Part shown: one piece after another, positions 20,801-32,098 of the stretch
How the letters are laid out: each line of letters opens with the position of its first letter
Position numbering within the stretch: the stretch's first letter is position 1
Source of the DNA: Petrolisthes cinctipes
Taxonomy: Eukaryota; Arthropoda; Malacostraca; Decapoda; Porcellanidae
Assembly: GCA_033782935.1 (NCBI GenBank)
Contig: JAWQEG010001559.1
Coordinates: 3,299,501-3,363,500 of the forward strand
Length of the DNA stretch: 64,000 nucleotides
Reading direction: 5' to 3'
The notes under the pieces: generated by a model
Told to the model about the DNA's origin: nothing
What the model saw: only the letters and a program-made list of their open reading frames with translations
Databases searched by the model: none
Translations under genes and position numbers: made by a program

Positions 20801-21589
20801 CCCGTAGTGGTGTCACTGTACAACACTGTCTATTTTCCAATTTTACACATCCCACTGCAAATATTTCTTGGCGTTATTTAATTGTCTGTTCACTCTTTTT
20901 TTTTTTTTTTTTTCTGTGAGAATTGGTTTCTTGTGCCCCATACACACACCTCTTGAATTTCAGGTCATGGTGAAGACGGTTACACACACTCGCGACGCAA
21001 CAGCCTGTTTTATATTGTTAATTATTTTTATGTGCATCACTGTTAAAGGATTCGTGGAAGTACTTAGAGATATCATGTCCATCTTTCAACTACTCTTGAC
21101 AGCTCCAATATTTCCGTTTAAGTCGACACCACCAACAAGTGCAGAGGTCCTCGGGTGACAATATAAGTTGACAGCACTGCCATGGTAAATAAGGCCCACG
21201 CCTAAGTGGTTACTCGGTTATTTCTCGATTTGACTTTGTAGAATATTTTCACTATCACATTCTGTCAAGTCCTTCCTGGGAGCCATTGAAACAGAAGAAG
21301 CTGGCAAGGAATTAATAGATTGAATGATTCTGGTGGCGCAACAGAATATTATATTCTAAGGATTTTAAATTATGGTCATTTATATAATTAATAAATATAT
21401 ATACACATTAGCCAGGCTTCATTACCCCTAAAGGGAGAAGCACCATTTAAAAGGTCATATCATTAACAAAAAATATTTTTTTTACTAAACTAACCTGATA
21501 TAAGAAAATCAACATTAAAATACTTGAACCATCTTTAAATGAAGCCATAAATGAAGCCATGAAATTCACAATTTGTGGAGGAGGCCAGC

Positions 21590-23690
21590 CTCCACCGGAC
21601 ATGAATAAGTCCGGATCGGGGTGGACACCCCGGATGTGACAGAAGTGCATAGCAACCGTCTTGGCAGGAGAGAAGCGAAACCCATGAGAACCAGCCCAAC
21701 GCAACACCCTATCAAGGGCAAGCTGCATGCGTCGCTCCGCCACTGACATACGGGAAGCAGCAAACTAGACCGCCAAGTTGTCAAAGTACATTGAGTTGGC
21801 AATACCGTCAGGAAGAGAAGAGGCAATGGCTTTAATTGGCACTGTAAACATCGTGACACTGAGGAAGCTTCCCTCGGGTACACCCTCCTCCTGTGCTACG
21901 GGTGCAGAGAGGGCTGTACCAACCCTTACAGAAAAACTGCGACCACTGAGAAACTACTTAAGAAAGCACGGAAGACAACCCCACAGGCCATATGCATGGA
22001 GTTGCTGCAGGACACCATATTGCCATGTAGTGTCATAAGCTTTCTCTAAATTAAATAATTCACAGACCAGATGTTGATGTCATGCAAAAGTTGACAGAAA
22101 ACCACCCTGTTCCAGGAAGTATACAAGTCTGACATTCACCATCTTCTCAGTAGTTTACAGAGATAGGAGGTCAAGGCAATAAGTCGGTAATTTAGGGCAA
22201 CACTAGAGTCCTTCTCCGGCTTGGGGAAAGAAAGGATGGTAGCAACCCTCCACCCAGAAGGGAAGACACCCTCCAGCCAGATTCTTTTATATAAAGTTAA
22301 AAGAAATGAGATCGCCTCATCACCCAAGTGTCACAACATTGCATATGGAATGTTGTCTGGCCCAAAAGTGTTGTCTCAGAGAGAGAGAGCAGAATGCAGC
22401 TCTCTCAGGGTGAATATATGGTTATAACTTTCATTCTCGTTCCCCGAGAAATCTAGGACAGTGCCCTCCTGGGCTCCCAAGTCATGACTGACAGCCAGAT
22501 ATCGAAAGTTACGGCTGGACGCTCTTGCAACTGCTTCTGCCATGGTGTTGGCCATTGCTAAACCATTCATGATCTTAATTCCATTGATCTGAAGAACAGG
22601 TGGAGGACTAAGAGAAAACTTCCCCTCCATCTTACGAATTCTCCTGAACACTTGTGTAAGTGGGGTTTTATTATTAATTGAAGACACATAGGACTTCCTA
22701 GATGCACGTCGTGCTTCTTTTAAAACTCGTCTAGCCGGAGCCCTTGCCCTTCGGTAATCTTCTAAAAGAATTGGGTCCCCACGACTGCGACAAAGGCGAG
22801 AGAAAGCAGCGCACTTCTCTCGCACAGTGGTGGTGCAGAATGGTGACCACCAAGAGACAAGACGTTTGGGAAAGTGGCCAGAAGTTTTAGGGACAGAGGT
22901 GAAAGCAGCAGAGTGTAGCATATCAGTGAAATATGTTACAGCCTCGTCAGAGCTACCAAAATCTGCTACAGAAGAGACTAGAGAAGTTAGATCTCTAAAA
23001 AACTGCCAGTCAGCCTTCTTTAATCTTCACCTAGGATGACGAGACTTTGGTTCGTACCTGTTATTTTCCAAGAGTATAGGGAAGTGGTCACTACCATATA
23101 TATCGGGTAACACACACCAAGTAAAATCCAACAGAGCACTGGGCTAGCAGAGGGAAATGTTATTGGCGGTAAAAGTCCCAGTAGGGCTATTAAAATGTGC
23201 CAAATTTCCCGTCTTTAAAACCCCTAATTCCTCATCCTCCTCAATAAGAGAAGTCAATAAAACGCCCATGGGATTGACGGAACTGGCATCACACAGAGGA
23301 TGATGACCATTAAAATCACTCAATAAAGTAAAGGGAGAGGGATGGTCCCGTACAAGACGGTTGAGATCATCCCTTTCAACTGCAACACTGCATGGGAGGT
23401 AGGTATAGACTACACACAATGTAGGGGCGGTCTAAAAAACTTTAACAGCAACAGTCTGAAATGGAGTGTCAAGCTCTAACTAGGATGGCAGTGCCACCAT
23501 GGTGACTTTGCCCTTAATAGGAATTGGAATAAAATGCAGAGTATACAGGAGGACTGGCAGGACTGTAAACCCCAAGCATTGTCTCTTGGAGACAAACACA
23601 CGCAGGGGAGAAGCAAGAGAGAAGAACACGCAGTTCCTCCATGGCAATTCCACTGAAGGACCTTGAACAGTGTTACTTTAACACGGATTT
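21590..23690 (-). pseudogene. ORF2 (endonuclease-RT) of split I-like LINE
   Basis: The endonuclease part near 23420-23150 has LLSDFNGHHPLCD, the DFN..H metal and phosphate motif, and SLC near the SDH region. The linker and reverse transcriptase start follow at 22921-22376 (VLKEARRASRKSYVSSINN, FTLRELHSALSL). IWLEGVFPSGWRVATI is at about 22290, and the palm continues to PDPDLFMS at 21600. Several stops and frameshifts are present. RNase H is missing through an internal deletion. Confidence 0.75.
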
Positions 23691-24061
23691 TTGGGAAGCC
23701 TCACGGAAGGACTTCCAACTATAGTCTGGCAAATTTTAACTGGCGAGTATCACTTTTCTGGCTGTTGGTACCCTGCTGCCACTTCTCCCATACAGCTCCC
23801 TTTACACCCTGCTTTCTCTCTTTGTCTCTTTAAGTTAGCTGTAAACATTCAGTATAATTTTTCTTCTACAAATATGTTAAATGCTTTTTATGAATGACTA
23901 GCGGAGGTACCCGGCGTTGCCCAGGAAAGATGCACTCTATGGAGTTTAGAAAGTGTCAATATTAACTTTATAATATGTGAAAGCATTTCAGTCTTGTTGC
24001 GTTAGTTAAAAATATTCTGCGATCTCAGGCCGCTTGCCAGTTGCCATACGTACAGTACATA

Positions 24062-24279
24062 CAGTTGGACACATGAATGGGTGGTACAGCCCAGGTGAAA
24101 GATACTTGTTCCATTTGAGTAACCATTGTCTATTATCAGGTACCGTACTTGCTTTTTATTACCATCCTCAATACTGACTTCTGCCCCTGGTGTCTCCTAT
24201 TTGGCACTAAAGAACTTGATATTGGGAGAAATTGACCATCTTCCACTTAGGCTGTACCACCCATTCATGTATCCAACTG
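24062..24279. mobile_element. 218-bp TA-flanked MITE
   Basis: The ends are CAGTTGGACACATGAATGGG and the near-perfect reverse complement, with 30-bp arms and one mismatch. TA lies on each side (24060-24061 and 24280-24281). The CAGTTGG start is close to that of the 842-bp element at 19673, so both may use one pogo-like transposase. No coding sequence. Confidence 0.85.
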
Positions 24280-24363
24280 TACGTTCGCTCCTCCCTACAC
24301 CATTTTACCCGAGCAGACCTCCAGGCAAGATTGGAGGAAGCAAAGTTGCGTGTAACAGAGACG

Positions 24364-24464
24364 GTAGCGGATTCATAGTAGATGACGTAATTTTTACGTC
24401 GAGTTAAGTCATGTTACGTCATACCAACACCTGCTCCTGGTGATGGTGATTCAGAATATATATA
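24364..24464 (+). repeat. 100-bp direct repeat, left copy
   Basis: GCGGATTCATAGTAGATGAC through GGTGATGGTGATTCAGAATA is repeated at 25095-25190 with few changes. It contains nested TTACGTC/GACGTAA boxes that can pair. The two copies bracket the CA minisatellite and the split tRNA-Gly. Confidence 0.85.
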
Positions 24465-24473
24465 TATATAAAA

Positions 24474-24655
24474 TTAAAAAACACACACATACACGTAAGA
24501 TTAAAAAACACACACACACGTAAGATTAAAACACACACACACACATAAGATTAAAACGCACGCACATACGTAAGATTAAAATGCACACACAAACACACAC
24601 ATGTAAGATTAAAATATTCACACACACGTAAGATGCAAGGCACACACACACTTAA
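24474..24655 (+). repeat. CA-rich minisatellite with TAAGATTAAAA spacer
   Basis: Six or seven degenerate units of about 25-30 bp, each with a CACACACA run followed by CGTAAGATTAAAA or a close variant. Confidence 0.8.
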
Positions 24656-24729
24656 TGTATTTTTGGTTAGTGAACACTAAAAACTAAAAATAATAACAGC
24701 GTGTTTCAGCCGGAAATCGAACCCGGGCC

Positions 24730-25005
24730 GCATATTATCCAAGTCTGGAAGGGTATATGTCAGTGCTTGATTTGGTTAGGTTAAGGTTAGGTCCAGTTCA
24801 GCTTAGGTTAGGTTAGGTTAGGTTAGGTCAGGTTAGGTTATGCTCATAACTAATAGGTAAAATAAGCTGGGAAAGAGAATGAAACTATTTCAAAGATTAT
24901 CCCATTGTTGGTTTTATCGTTACAACCCAAACGTTATTCTCTTTCCAACCGCTGGGGTTTTTGGCCCAGCAGTAAGCGGTAGCCCACCAGACTTGGATAA
25001 TATGC
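24730..25005. mobile_element. 276-bp MITE with 9-bp target duplication, copy 1
   Basis: Perfect 19-bp inverted ends (GCATATTATCCAAGTCTGG) are flanked on both sides by ACCCGGGCC (24721-24729 and 25006-25014). The interior is shared with 62334-62577 in opposite orientation (GGTATATGTCAGTGCTTGAT and AGCTGGGAAAGAGAATGAAA blocks). Copy 1 has an extra TTAGG array at 24800-24840. A 9-bp duplication suggests Mutator-type mobilisation. Confidence 0.88.
24802..24840 (+). repeat. (TTAGG)n array inside a MITE
   Basis: About six TTAGG units with one TCAGG variant. TTAGG is the canonical arthropod telomere repeat. Here it lies inside a MITE whose other copy has only degenerate TTAGG-like sequence, so local expansion is the simpler explanation. 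Confidence 0.85.
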
Positions 25006-25094
25006 ACCCGGGCCTCACGCGTGGCAGACGAGAAGTCTACCACGGAACCACCGTTTCTTGTAACATTAATGGAGATTTTAGTGAAACCGGTTAA

Positions 25095-25190
25095 GCGGAT
25101 TCATAGTAGATGACGTAATTTTTACGTCGAGTTACGTCATGTTACGTCATACTAAAACCTGCGCCTGGTGATGGTGATTCAGAATATATG
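25095..25190 (+). repeat. 100-bp direct repeat, right copy
   Basis: Partner of 24364-24464, in the same orientation. Differences include AGTTAAGTC versus AGTTACGTC and CCTGCTCCTGG versus CCTGCGCCTGG. Confidence 0.85.
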
Positions 25191-25689
25191 TGGGTTTTGG
25201 ATGTAGGTGTAACAGTTTTGGAGACGGATTGCCATTTATAGTAAAGATTTGCTATTTGTTACTAACTACAAATAATTATTTACAACATTTGCCATTGACA
25301 CCTTGCCTGCATTGCCAGTGCTGGTCAAGGTCATACAGTGACAGCCATAGGGATATTTAATACCTCCATGATGACAAGTGACTCATTACCACCCACACCC
25401 CTGGTCAAGAAAGAGGCTGGCTTCCCCACCGGGCAAACCCAAATTCATCACCTTGGAAAATTCTCCAAATCATCCTACTCACCTACATACTCAAGCCAAG
25501 GATATTACATACAAAGTAAATCAGTATTTTCATAGAGAGAAAGATAATGATGGGGGGAAGGGGGGGGGGGTGCAGGTGTAATATAGGTGCGGTACGTGAG
25601 ATCCATGGTGTGGTCAGTTGGAGAGGTGGCAACAGGGTACCAATAGCCAGAAATGTCATATTCGTCAGTTAAGATTTGCCAGACTATAC

Positions 25690-27640
25690 CACCTTGACCA
25701 GAGGTTTTACTCAAACGATAAGCTCTCTCTAATCCTGGGCCACTAGAAGAAAATCGAACACGAGGAGTAGCACTCGGGGCAGTAATTGGGATCCATACAC
25801 GAATCACTTGATATATTAGAGAATGGTGAAAGGAGATGAGCAGGGATATTCTTGGAAACAGCTACATTGGCATTGTCCTGTATAGTAGTGGTATCACTGA
25901 CACAGGCAGAGAGATCTACATCCATAATACAGGTGGAAGAATCACTCCGCTGCTCAAGCGAAAGAGAAACTGTATCTTTTGAAGTCACAATATCCGAGGC
26001 ATCCACAGTCACTTCACGCCCTTCCGATGTTCCCAAAGGAAGCTTAAGAGGGGGACCATCTGTTGACTCAAGAGATTCATCAGAGCCACGAGAACCCTTC
26101 TGGTGAAATTGAGAGGAAAATATGGGTGAGTCTACTGAGATGGTTGCTTTGCAAGGAGGAACGTCCATGGAGTCCAGTGTCTCAGAGAAACCACGAAGAC
26201 GTCTCTGTTGCAATTTAGTTGACTTAAGTTTCCTTTAGTTAAAGCCTGAGAATTGTCATCAGTTGAAAGGTCACCAGAATGAGTGTCTGATACAGTTTCC
26301 AAGACAGAGAAACTATTATGTAGTGAAACCGTAGAAACATTCTCACCAGAGTAAGAAGCAGCTGCTTCTTGAAAGTTGAGAGAGTGCTGCTACCGATTTA
26401 GAAGTTGTCGACTTGGGATGATGAGGGCGAAGGGAGGAGGAGTATGTTCTCACACCACCATCCTTCTGTCGGCTGAAGTTGAGGTGCCGTCTGGCATTAC
26501 CAATGCTGATGAATTGGGTGTTAGCAAGTCGAGGATATCCTGCTAGAGGAGGTTCATCTTACATTGGAGAGAACGTAAGGGGTGAGCATCCCTGCAATAA
26601 AAGCAGTAACTCTCACTGACACTCAGAAGTAGGATGTGAGTCAAGATCAAAACAATTACCACACCAGGAACGGTTTGTGCAGTTTCTTCTCCCATGACCA
26701 AACTCAAAACAGCAGAAACACTGTAATGGATGCTCAATAAAAGGCTCAGACCTCAAAAGAGGTGGGGTTGATGTTAATGCGATCTGGGATATGCGAGCCA
26801 TTGAAAGTGAGGATGATCGTATTTTCACTGCCCCTCATCTTTGTTACTTGTTGGACACTATCTGGTCACATAGCAAGAATGTCCTCCTCTGAGAATTTAT
26901 ATAGATCCTCATTGTAAATACGCCCCTTGCTATAATTAAATGTTCGATGTGGTTTGATGGATTCAGAAGGACAGGGGAGATTGAGAAGCATCATGGCCTG
27001 TGTAAGATATTTGGCTCTGATTAAAACACCCTTACCATACTCTTTTATATGGCCCTTCGGTAGTAATCTAATTTCTTTTTCCAGATACCTAGAAGCATGG
27101 ATGTGGTTACCACTCCCCTCCGTGTGGTAAGCCACAAACCAAGAGGGTGTAGGAACCCGACGCTCCTTAGGGACATGCTGTATGGAATCATCGAAGATGT
27201 TAGGGCAGTAATCTTGTCACTGTCAACTACATTATGGACCACATCATCTGAACCTTACAGTCAGTATTCCCCACAGACAAAGAATCTTTTGCCTCAAAAG
27301 CTGCTTTGGCAGCAGCATTTGTATTAAAAGTAATATAACACCGATTAGATCTTCAGTCACTGTCATTGGTGATTCGGATACGAATAACCACTCCAAAGCA
27401 TTTAAAGATGGAGTGGACAGCGTCATAGAACATAGATGCAAGTACATTAATCAACATTAACGTGTCCAAACCGCTAACAGGGTTCGTCGACACAACACTC
27501 GTACTGCTGGGTCTTCTCATATTTGCAGCCTACTGTGTAACACTCCGACCAGAGACTGACGTCTCGAGGGCCTGGTCGACCACCACTCGAGGAAGAAAAA
27601 GGGGATTTTTGTTACCCATATAACATTATTAATATTGAAA
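25690..27640 (-). pseudogene. ORF1 of split I-like LINE
   Basis: The order is the same as in the 41.8-kb copy: an N-terminal segment with a truncated RGSMQKAA-like start, ESIKPHRTFNYSKGRIYNED, a CFCCFEFGHGRRNCTNRSWC zinc-knuckle cluster, then CFYCRDAHPL and a Ser/Thr-rich, charged tail ending GPGLERAYRLSKTSGQGG. Frameshifts break it near 27250, 26900, 26620 and 26230. ORF1 proteins of this clade bind the element RNA. Confidence 0.75.
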
Positions 27641-28090
27641 TGGCCCTAGGAGCCAAGAGTTACTACCTACTGAGCAGATGAGGGGAGCGAGCGCTGGTCG
27701 CCATGGGCAGGGTACCTCGTTCCCTTTGGGGCCACTCATTTTAAAACGCAGCCCCAATGGCTCGAACGTTTGCCCATGACGGTGCTGAGACTCCCTTCCC
27801 CAACATCTCCCGGCCCAGACACCCAACCATCCAACACAGGACGATCCCTAGAGGGTGGTCCCTCTGGCGGGCAGCACTGTTAGGTCGTACTAGCAGCCTA
27901 TTGCCTGGGAACCATTTAGTCTGGTTTTTCACTGGCTACCTTTCTAGCATTGGAAGCCCTCTCTTCCCTAAATCGGGGCAGAGCAGGGGACGGAGCCCCC
28001 TCTATTCTAGCTAGCCAGGCCTCAGAGACACGCAAGCCCCCCCACCACCACCACCACGTCAAGGCAGTTCCCGCTGGGGGGGGAGCTGGC

Positions 28091-29905
28091 AAGTAAGCAG
28101 ATCGAAGTGGTAGGAGGGAATATGAAGCAAGGTAGGGCACTGAGCGAGTGATTTTCTTTTTGTGATGTTTTGTTTTTTGTTCGTTATCACTCAACATTAT
28201 TATTTCCTTGAGTTGAAATGTTAAAGTATACTTCTAGAAAAAGGCTTTTTGTTGATCAATTTGCATAATTTTTGTTATAGGAAATGAGCAACGAAATTTC
28301 GTAATTTTCCTTGAAGTAGTTTATTTATACCACCAATTACCAACTACCTATAACCCCTTGGCTTCGGGGGGCGGGATATCCCTATTGCCCTGGGGATTTT
28401 GGGTGGTGGGATATCCCGCTAGTACCATTTTCTCACCAAAACTGCTGAGTTCGGCGGGATTTATTTCTTTCGGGCTATAGCCAACCCTGTCACACTGCTA
28501 CAGCATACGTTACTCAGTAGCTACATTACCACTGTGATGACTAGGCCTTGAGGCAATTTTCCCGCCATGTCCGATTCTGTGCCCCCACCCCCATTGTACC
28601 ACCTGTCACTTCCATTCCATGAGTGCAATCTTGAACCTTCTTAGTCCCTTCGCATTCCTGCAAGGTTATCAAACTCTGCAATTGAATGGGAACTGGATAT
28701 AAATTTGTCACTTTATGATAGCGACGTGCTTTGCACTCAGTGTTGACAGAAGCTGTAGCCAGCCATCGCCACCCCGCTCTCGGGAACACAATCCAGCTCT
28801 CGGGGTGAAAATTACACCTCTTCATCACCTCCTATCTCCATAACCAAGAGGCATAGAGAGATGGGGTTGGTCTTATTGGAATAAGGAAGAGTCGATGGTG
28901 AGTACAGAATCAAAGTTTCTAGGCTTTGTAGCTTAAGAGTAGGGATGAAGTGAAATAGAGCATTTTTCACAAAATTGCCCAAACACAGTGGTAGACTCTG
29001 ACCATTCTACCCGCCCGGGTACAAGGGGTTAACAGTTAACCCTTAAATCATGGTCATTACCGAGCGTTGGCTCCTCTGTCTTGTGGGCCTTTATCCCTTA
29101 TTCCCACCGACGTTGTGAACTACACATATGACGGCTAATAGCTTGTAAACCACTCATGTTTCATAAATAAATGATACAGGATATTGGAGTACAAACCTTC
29201 AGCTGTCTCTTGATGTACTGTACTTGTGAAGACTAAATGGACATCTGTAGGATGGGTAGCCAGCTCAGAATGACCACAACACAAAATTCACTTTTTCTCT
29301 CTATTTATATATTTAAGTATGTTTTCATGGTCTGTTTTTGTTATAAAACTTTAAAAAAAAAATCAACATAACAATATGAAATATAATGTCTCTGTCGTTT
29401 TTACATACATATATGGTAACAACAGGAGTGATGAAAAGATGTTTTCTCACCTTCACTGCTCTAGTCACACTGATTGGAAGTAGCTGGCTAAGGACTGGCT
29501 GGGTAGTCTCGTGGCTATCACACGCACTGTTGCCAGCCCTAACTAGCATGTTATGGGGAGCACATATTAAAAAAATACATCGTCGAATTAATTCGTCACC
29601 CGCGGTCCTGCACACTTTTTGATGGTGTCGAATTATCACGTCACCTGCAGTTAAGCGAGTAGAGCGAGAACGAGTCACTGAGACACGAGTGATCCCGTGG
29701 TTTGTTTAAACACGGTTTGTGATTGGCTACAAGGCCTCCATGACGTCATTATTGCCGTGAATTAATCAAAGGCATGTAGTAGTTTGCGATGTGTTAACGA
29801 CGTGGAGCCTGAAGTTTCTTCGATCAAGACTAAGTTCATGTCGCCTGCGTGTAGTTAGTTATTAACTGTGTCGGTCTGGAGGAGAGTTCACTCTGGGGTG
29901 AACGT
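28091..29905. other. No gene recognised; contains a dispersed repeat
   Basis: The minus-strand LINE 5' end is at 28090. 29105-29480 is the second copy of the unclassified repeat at 18370-18745. Near 28360-28440 the GGGATATCCC palindrome occurs twice (GGCGGGATATCCC and GGTGGGATATCCC). GGGGTTAACAGTTAACCC at 29028 is another short palindrome. No exon of the IR gene is evident. Confidence 0.5.
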
Positions 29906-30092
29906 CGAAAAGGCGAAGAAAACCCACAAAGGTAGACGAAAAGATATATTACCATTACCATACAGGTTCGGAGACGACTGTCGCCCACTTTAGTAGTGAA
30001 TAGTCTCTCTTTGACTAATCACCACTGAAGAGAGCGAATAACTGTATGGTAATATCTCTTTTCGTCTACCATTCTGGGTTTTCTTCGCCTTT
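29906..30092. repeat. Foldback element of about 187 bp
   Basis: AAGGCGAAGAAAACCCA at 29910 and its complement TGGGTTTTCTTCGCCTT ending near 30092 open and close a stem of about 60 bp. The stem continues inward through GGTAGACGAAAAGA.ATATTACCATACAG, around a loop of about 70 bp. The sides differ by small indels. No coding content. Confidence 0.85.
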
Positions 30093-30095
30093 ACT

Positions 30096-30326
30096 ATGTC
30101 TGTATTACCGACACATCGCCAAGCCATCTCTTTGGATTCCACATCTGCCTCCCACCTAAGGACTTTAGTGACATTGCAGACATTCATCACCACAGATCAA
30201 GATCCGTACAGGACCTTGCATGATTTTCGAGATGCAACAAGAACAGACCCCACATACATCCGCCTCCTAGACTGTGTTACTTTTGTTCCTTGGGAGGTAC
30301 AGGAACTACCAAGTGTATTTCTCTAG
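30096..30326 (+). pseudogene. Ty3/gypsy RNase H-integrase linker fragment
   Basis: The frame holds DPYRTLHDFRDATRTDPTYI followed by RLLDCVT. This resembles the linker between RNase H and integrase in gypsy elements of the type that left the 19254-19564 scrap (the D..L..FRDA...DP.Y.RLL..V pattern). After this the similarity ends (FVPWEVQE). It abuts the foldback element. Confidence 0.5.
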
Positions 30327-30329
30327 TAG

Positions 30330-31463
30330 CCTTGAATGTTGGCTGTGTATGTGTCCCCAAGCTCGAACCAGGAAATAGAGTCCCCGGTACCTGACCCAAA
30401 AATACACCCGTTCGAGAATGAACTGCCAACGTAAAAGGGGGAGGGTGTGTAGATAAATTACATGTCATATCAAATCAATGTACTAATTTATACACATATA
30501 TGCAATACTCGGAGATATATGTACAGTAACTTTACCCCTTTAGTACTGTTTATATTATATACCGTATAAACTAGATGCACACAATACATACCGGCACCTC
30601 TGCACTACCCTAGTCCCAAGCCAGCCGGAGTAGGTGCACCTAGTGCAGCCGGTATAGGGCCCTGACCGGCGTACTGGTATTATTGTTGTCTCCTTGTAAG
30701 CTTTTGTAATAATAAAAACCTACACCTACGAGCAAGAATGGTTTCCACTTCCTAGTAGTAAACTAGGGAAACCGGAACATGAATCTACCTAATAATTTTG
30801 CAAATAATGATGAAGAAATATATAATAGATTTTTCTTGTAGTGAGTAACTGAAACAATGTGAGATACAACACATTTCTTTCACTGTCTCATTCTGAAGGA
30901 CTATTTCAATAAATCAAAAGATCTAAAACTATCAGTTTTCGCTTATATGTACAGTTGCAATACCTATTTTTCTAAATACTAATTTTTCCTAACTAAAAAA
31001 AATCGTGAAACATTGAACTTTCTTCTACATTAACTATGGAGGGTTGAGTAAAGCCATCCTTTGGTTGGTGCCATGGTATTCATCATCCATCTAGGATTCA
31101 GATTATTGTCATAATTGGTTGGTGCAAAGTAATTATCTACGGTACATCACAACTTATCTGATTGAACACACATACTTAGGAGGTGAACACACATACTTAG
31201 CAAGTGTACACAATACATGTTAATAGCTGTATATTTGTGTATACTATTTAGGTCACCTACACTTTATATATCTTCATGTTTTTGGCCCTTGAACCTCTTC
31301 TAGTGAATTCGAGACAACAAACAATAATGACATACGAATGCAACCTCTTCAGTTATTGCGGTATCCTGTTTCCCAAATTGATTTTGGCTCCATACACAAA
31401 GAATAATTTAGCAGAAGCGAACAGACTCTACTTGTAGCTCACAGTAGCTGAAAGACACTTACC
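30330..31463. other. Intron, nothing recognised
   Basis: AT-rich sequence of the large IR intron next to the 31464-31554 exon. I see no repeat pair, RNA or coding signal here. Confidence 0.5.
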
Positions 31464-31554
31464 TTTCGGCTCACCATCCCTACCATTCCTGTGGTTCTGC
31501 CGTCAGCCAACCGAGTGCCAAAAGATCCATCAGGTGGCCGCTCAATGATATACC
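31464..31554 (-). CDS. Ionotropic receptor exon: middle of S1 lobe
   Basis: Partial gene. This 91-nt exon lies between a caacag acceptor and a gtaagt donor. It supplies one base to finish a Thr codon, then 30 codons including YIIERPPDGSFGTR and GMVGMVSRK. PPDG...G..NG/DG..GM.G.V.R is the typical S1 pattern that precedes EVDFGLGPF in IRs, and the phases join exactly with 32099-32299 upstream and 213-492 downstream. The intron to the upstream exon is 544 bp, while the one to the downstream exon is about 31 kb and full of transposons. Confidence 0.85.
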
Positions 31555-32098
31555 TGTTGAGTACAGGTAGATGTTATCACTATATTTGCTGCAACTTCAG
31601 GGTGCCAGTTCTGGGACTAAAACTGAAAGGAGCAGTGCCCGGCAGGCAACATTGTTACCAAAATCCGATCCAAGTCACGTTTGTTAGGTCGGTGGCAGGT
31701 GCGTTAGCGTGGGGCCTGCCTGGAACAGCTCAATCTGGTAACACTGCTAAAGAAGTTTGAGAGTTGAAATTGTCAAGGGTAGAATCCCATGAGGGGTAGC
31801 TAGCGTCAATTAAATCAGCGCCTAGTCCATCATTACAGGTTTTGTCAGAAATATATTATTTTCTATGGATACATCTTGGAAAGTTAGCTGTGGCAACCTG
31901 TGATAATGATCTATGGCCACTGCACATGTTTGTACACTACTACAATATATGAATAATGAAATTAATTTGGATCAGAATATTTTCAGAAATAAAAATAAAG
32001 CAATATTAATCAACAATATCATAATGAAAATCCAGCAGGGATTCAGTGGTTGAAGAGAGTGGTTACCGTCTTGGTGATAAACACTTTCTTGTACTCAC

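Larger units (their letters stand above)
24702..25057 (-). pseudogene. tRNA-Gly(GCC)-like gene split by a MITE
   Basis: Removing 24730-25005 and one 9-bp duplication leaves a 71-nt minus-strand sequence, the usual length of tRNA-Gly. It has TGGTTCCGTGGTAGA as D-arm and A box, CTGCCAC as anticodon loop (GCC), and GGGTTCGATTTCC as T-arm and B box. The 5' acceptor strand (GAAACGG) does not pair with the 3' strand (CTGAAAC), so it was probably already a pseudogene or a SINE head. The MITE sits at the edge of the B box. Confidence 0.75.
23722..25686. mobile_element. TA-flanked 1.97-kb DNA transposon inside LINE ORF1
   Basis: The ends TAGTCTGGCAAATTTTAACT and AGTTAAGATTTGCCAGACTA form imperfect inverted repeats of about 68 bp, still matching through TTGGTACCCTG and TTGCCAC. 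TA flanks both sides, and the LINE ORF1 sequence rejoins when it is removed. I find no transposase frame. The interior carries a nested MITE (24062-24279), a 100-bp direct repeat, a CA-rich minisatellite and a tRNA-Gly-like gene. Tc1/mariner superfamily is inferred from the TA duplication. Confidence 0.8.
21310..28090 (-). mobile_element. I/Nimb-like LINE (copies c+d, one element split by a TA-flanked transposon)
   Basis: The 5' UTR begins near 28085 (minus gaactgccttgacgtggtgg). ORF1 runs from about 27640 to 25690 and ORF2 from about 23690 to 21590. The 3' UTR ends near 21310 with the family landmark (gttgcgccaccagaa). The break at 23720/25688 interrupts the end of ORF1 at the same place on both sides, so the two halves are one insertion. 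In ORF2, the segment ending PDPDLFMS jumps straight to GGWPPPQIVNF, the last codons, so reverse transcriptase thumb and RNase H are deleted. Confidence 0.8.

Noticed and set aside
20868..21158. Plus-strand frame with poly-Phe and a hydrophobic segment
   Set aside because: The Phe run is a T homopolymer, and the rest has no family resemblance or splice context.
24474..24655. CRISPR-like array
   Set aside because: The spacing repeats are CA-rich and the units degrade gradually. There are no unique spacers, and the context is a eukaryotic minisatellite.
24802..24840. Telomere or chromosome-end signal
   Set aside because: Only about six TTAGG units, lying inside a MITE with perfect target duplications and followed by ordinary sequence on both sides.
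24702..25057. Functional tRNA-Gly
   Set aside because: Split by a MITE, and the acceptor strands do not pair even after its removal.
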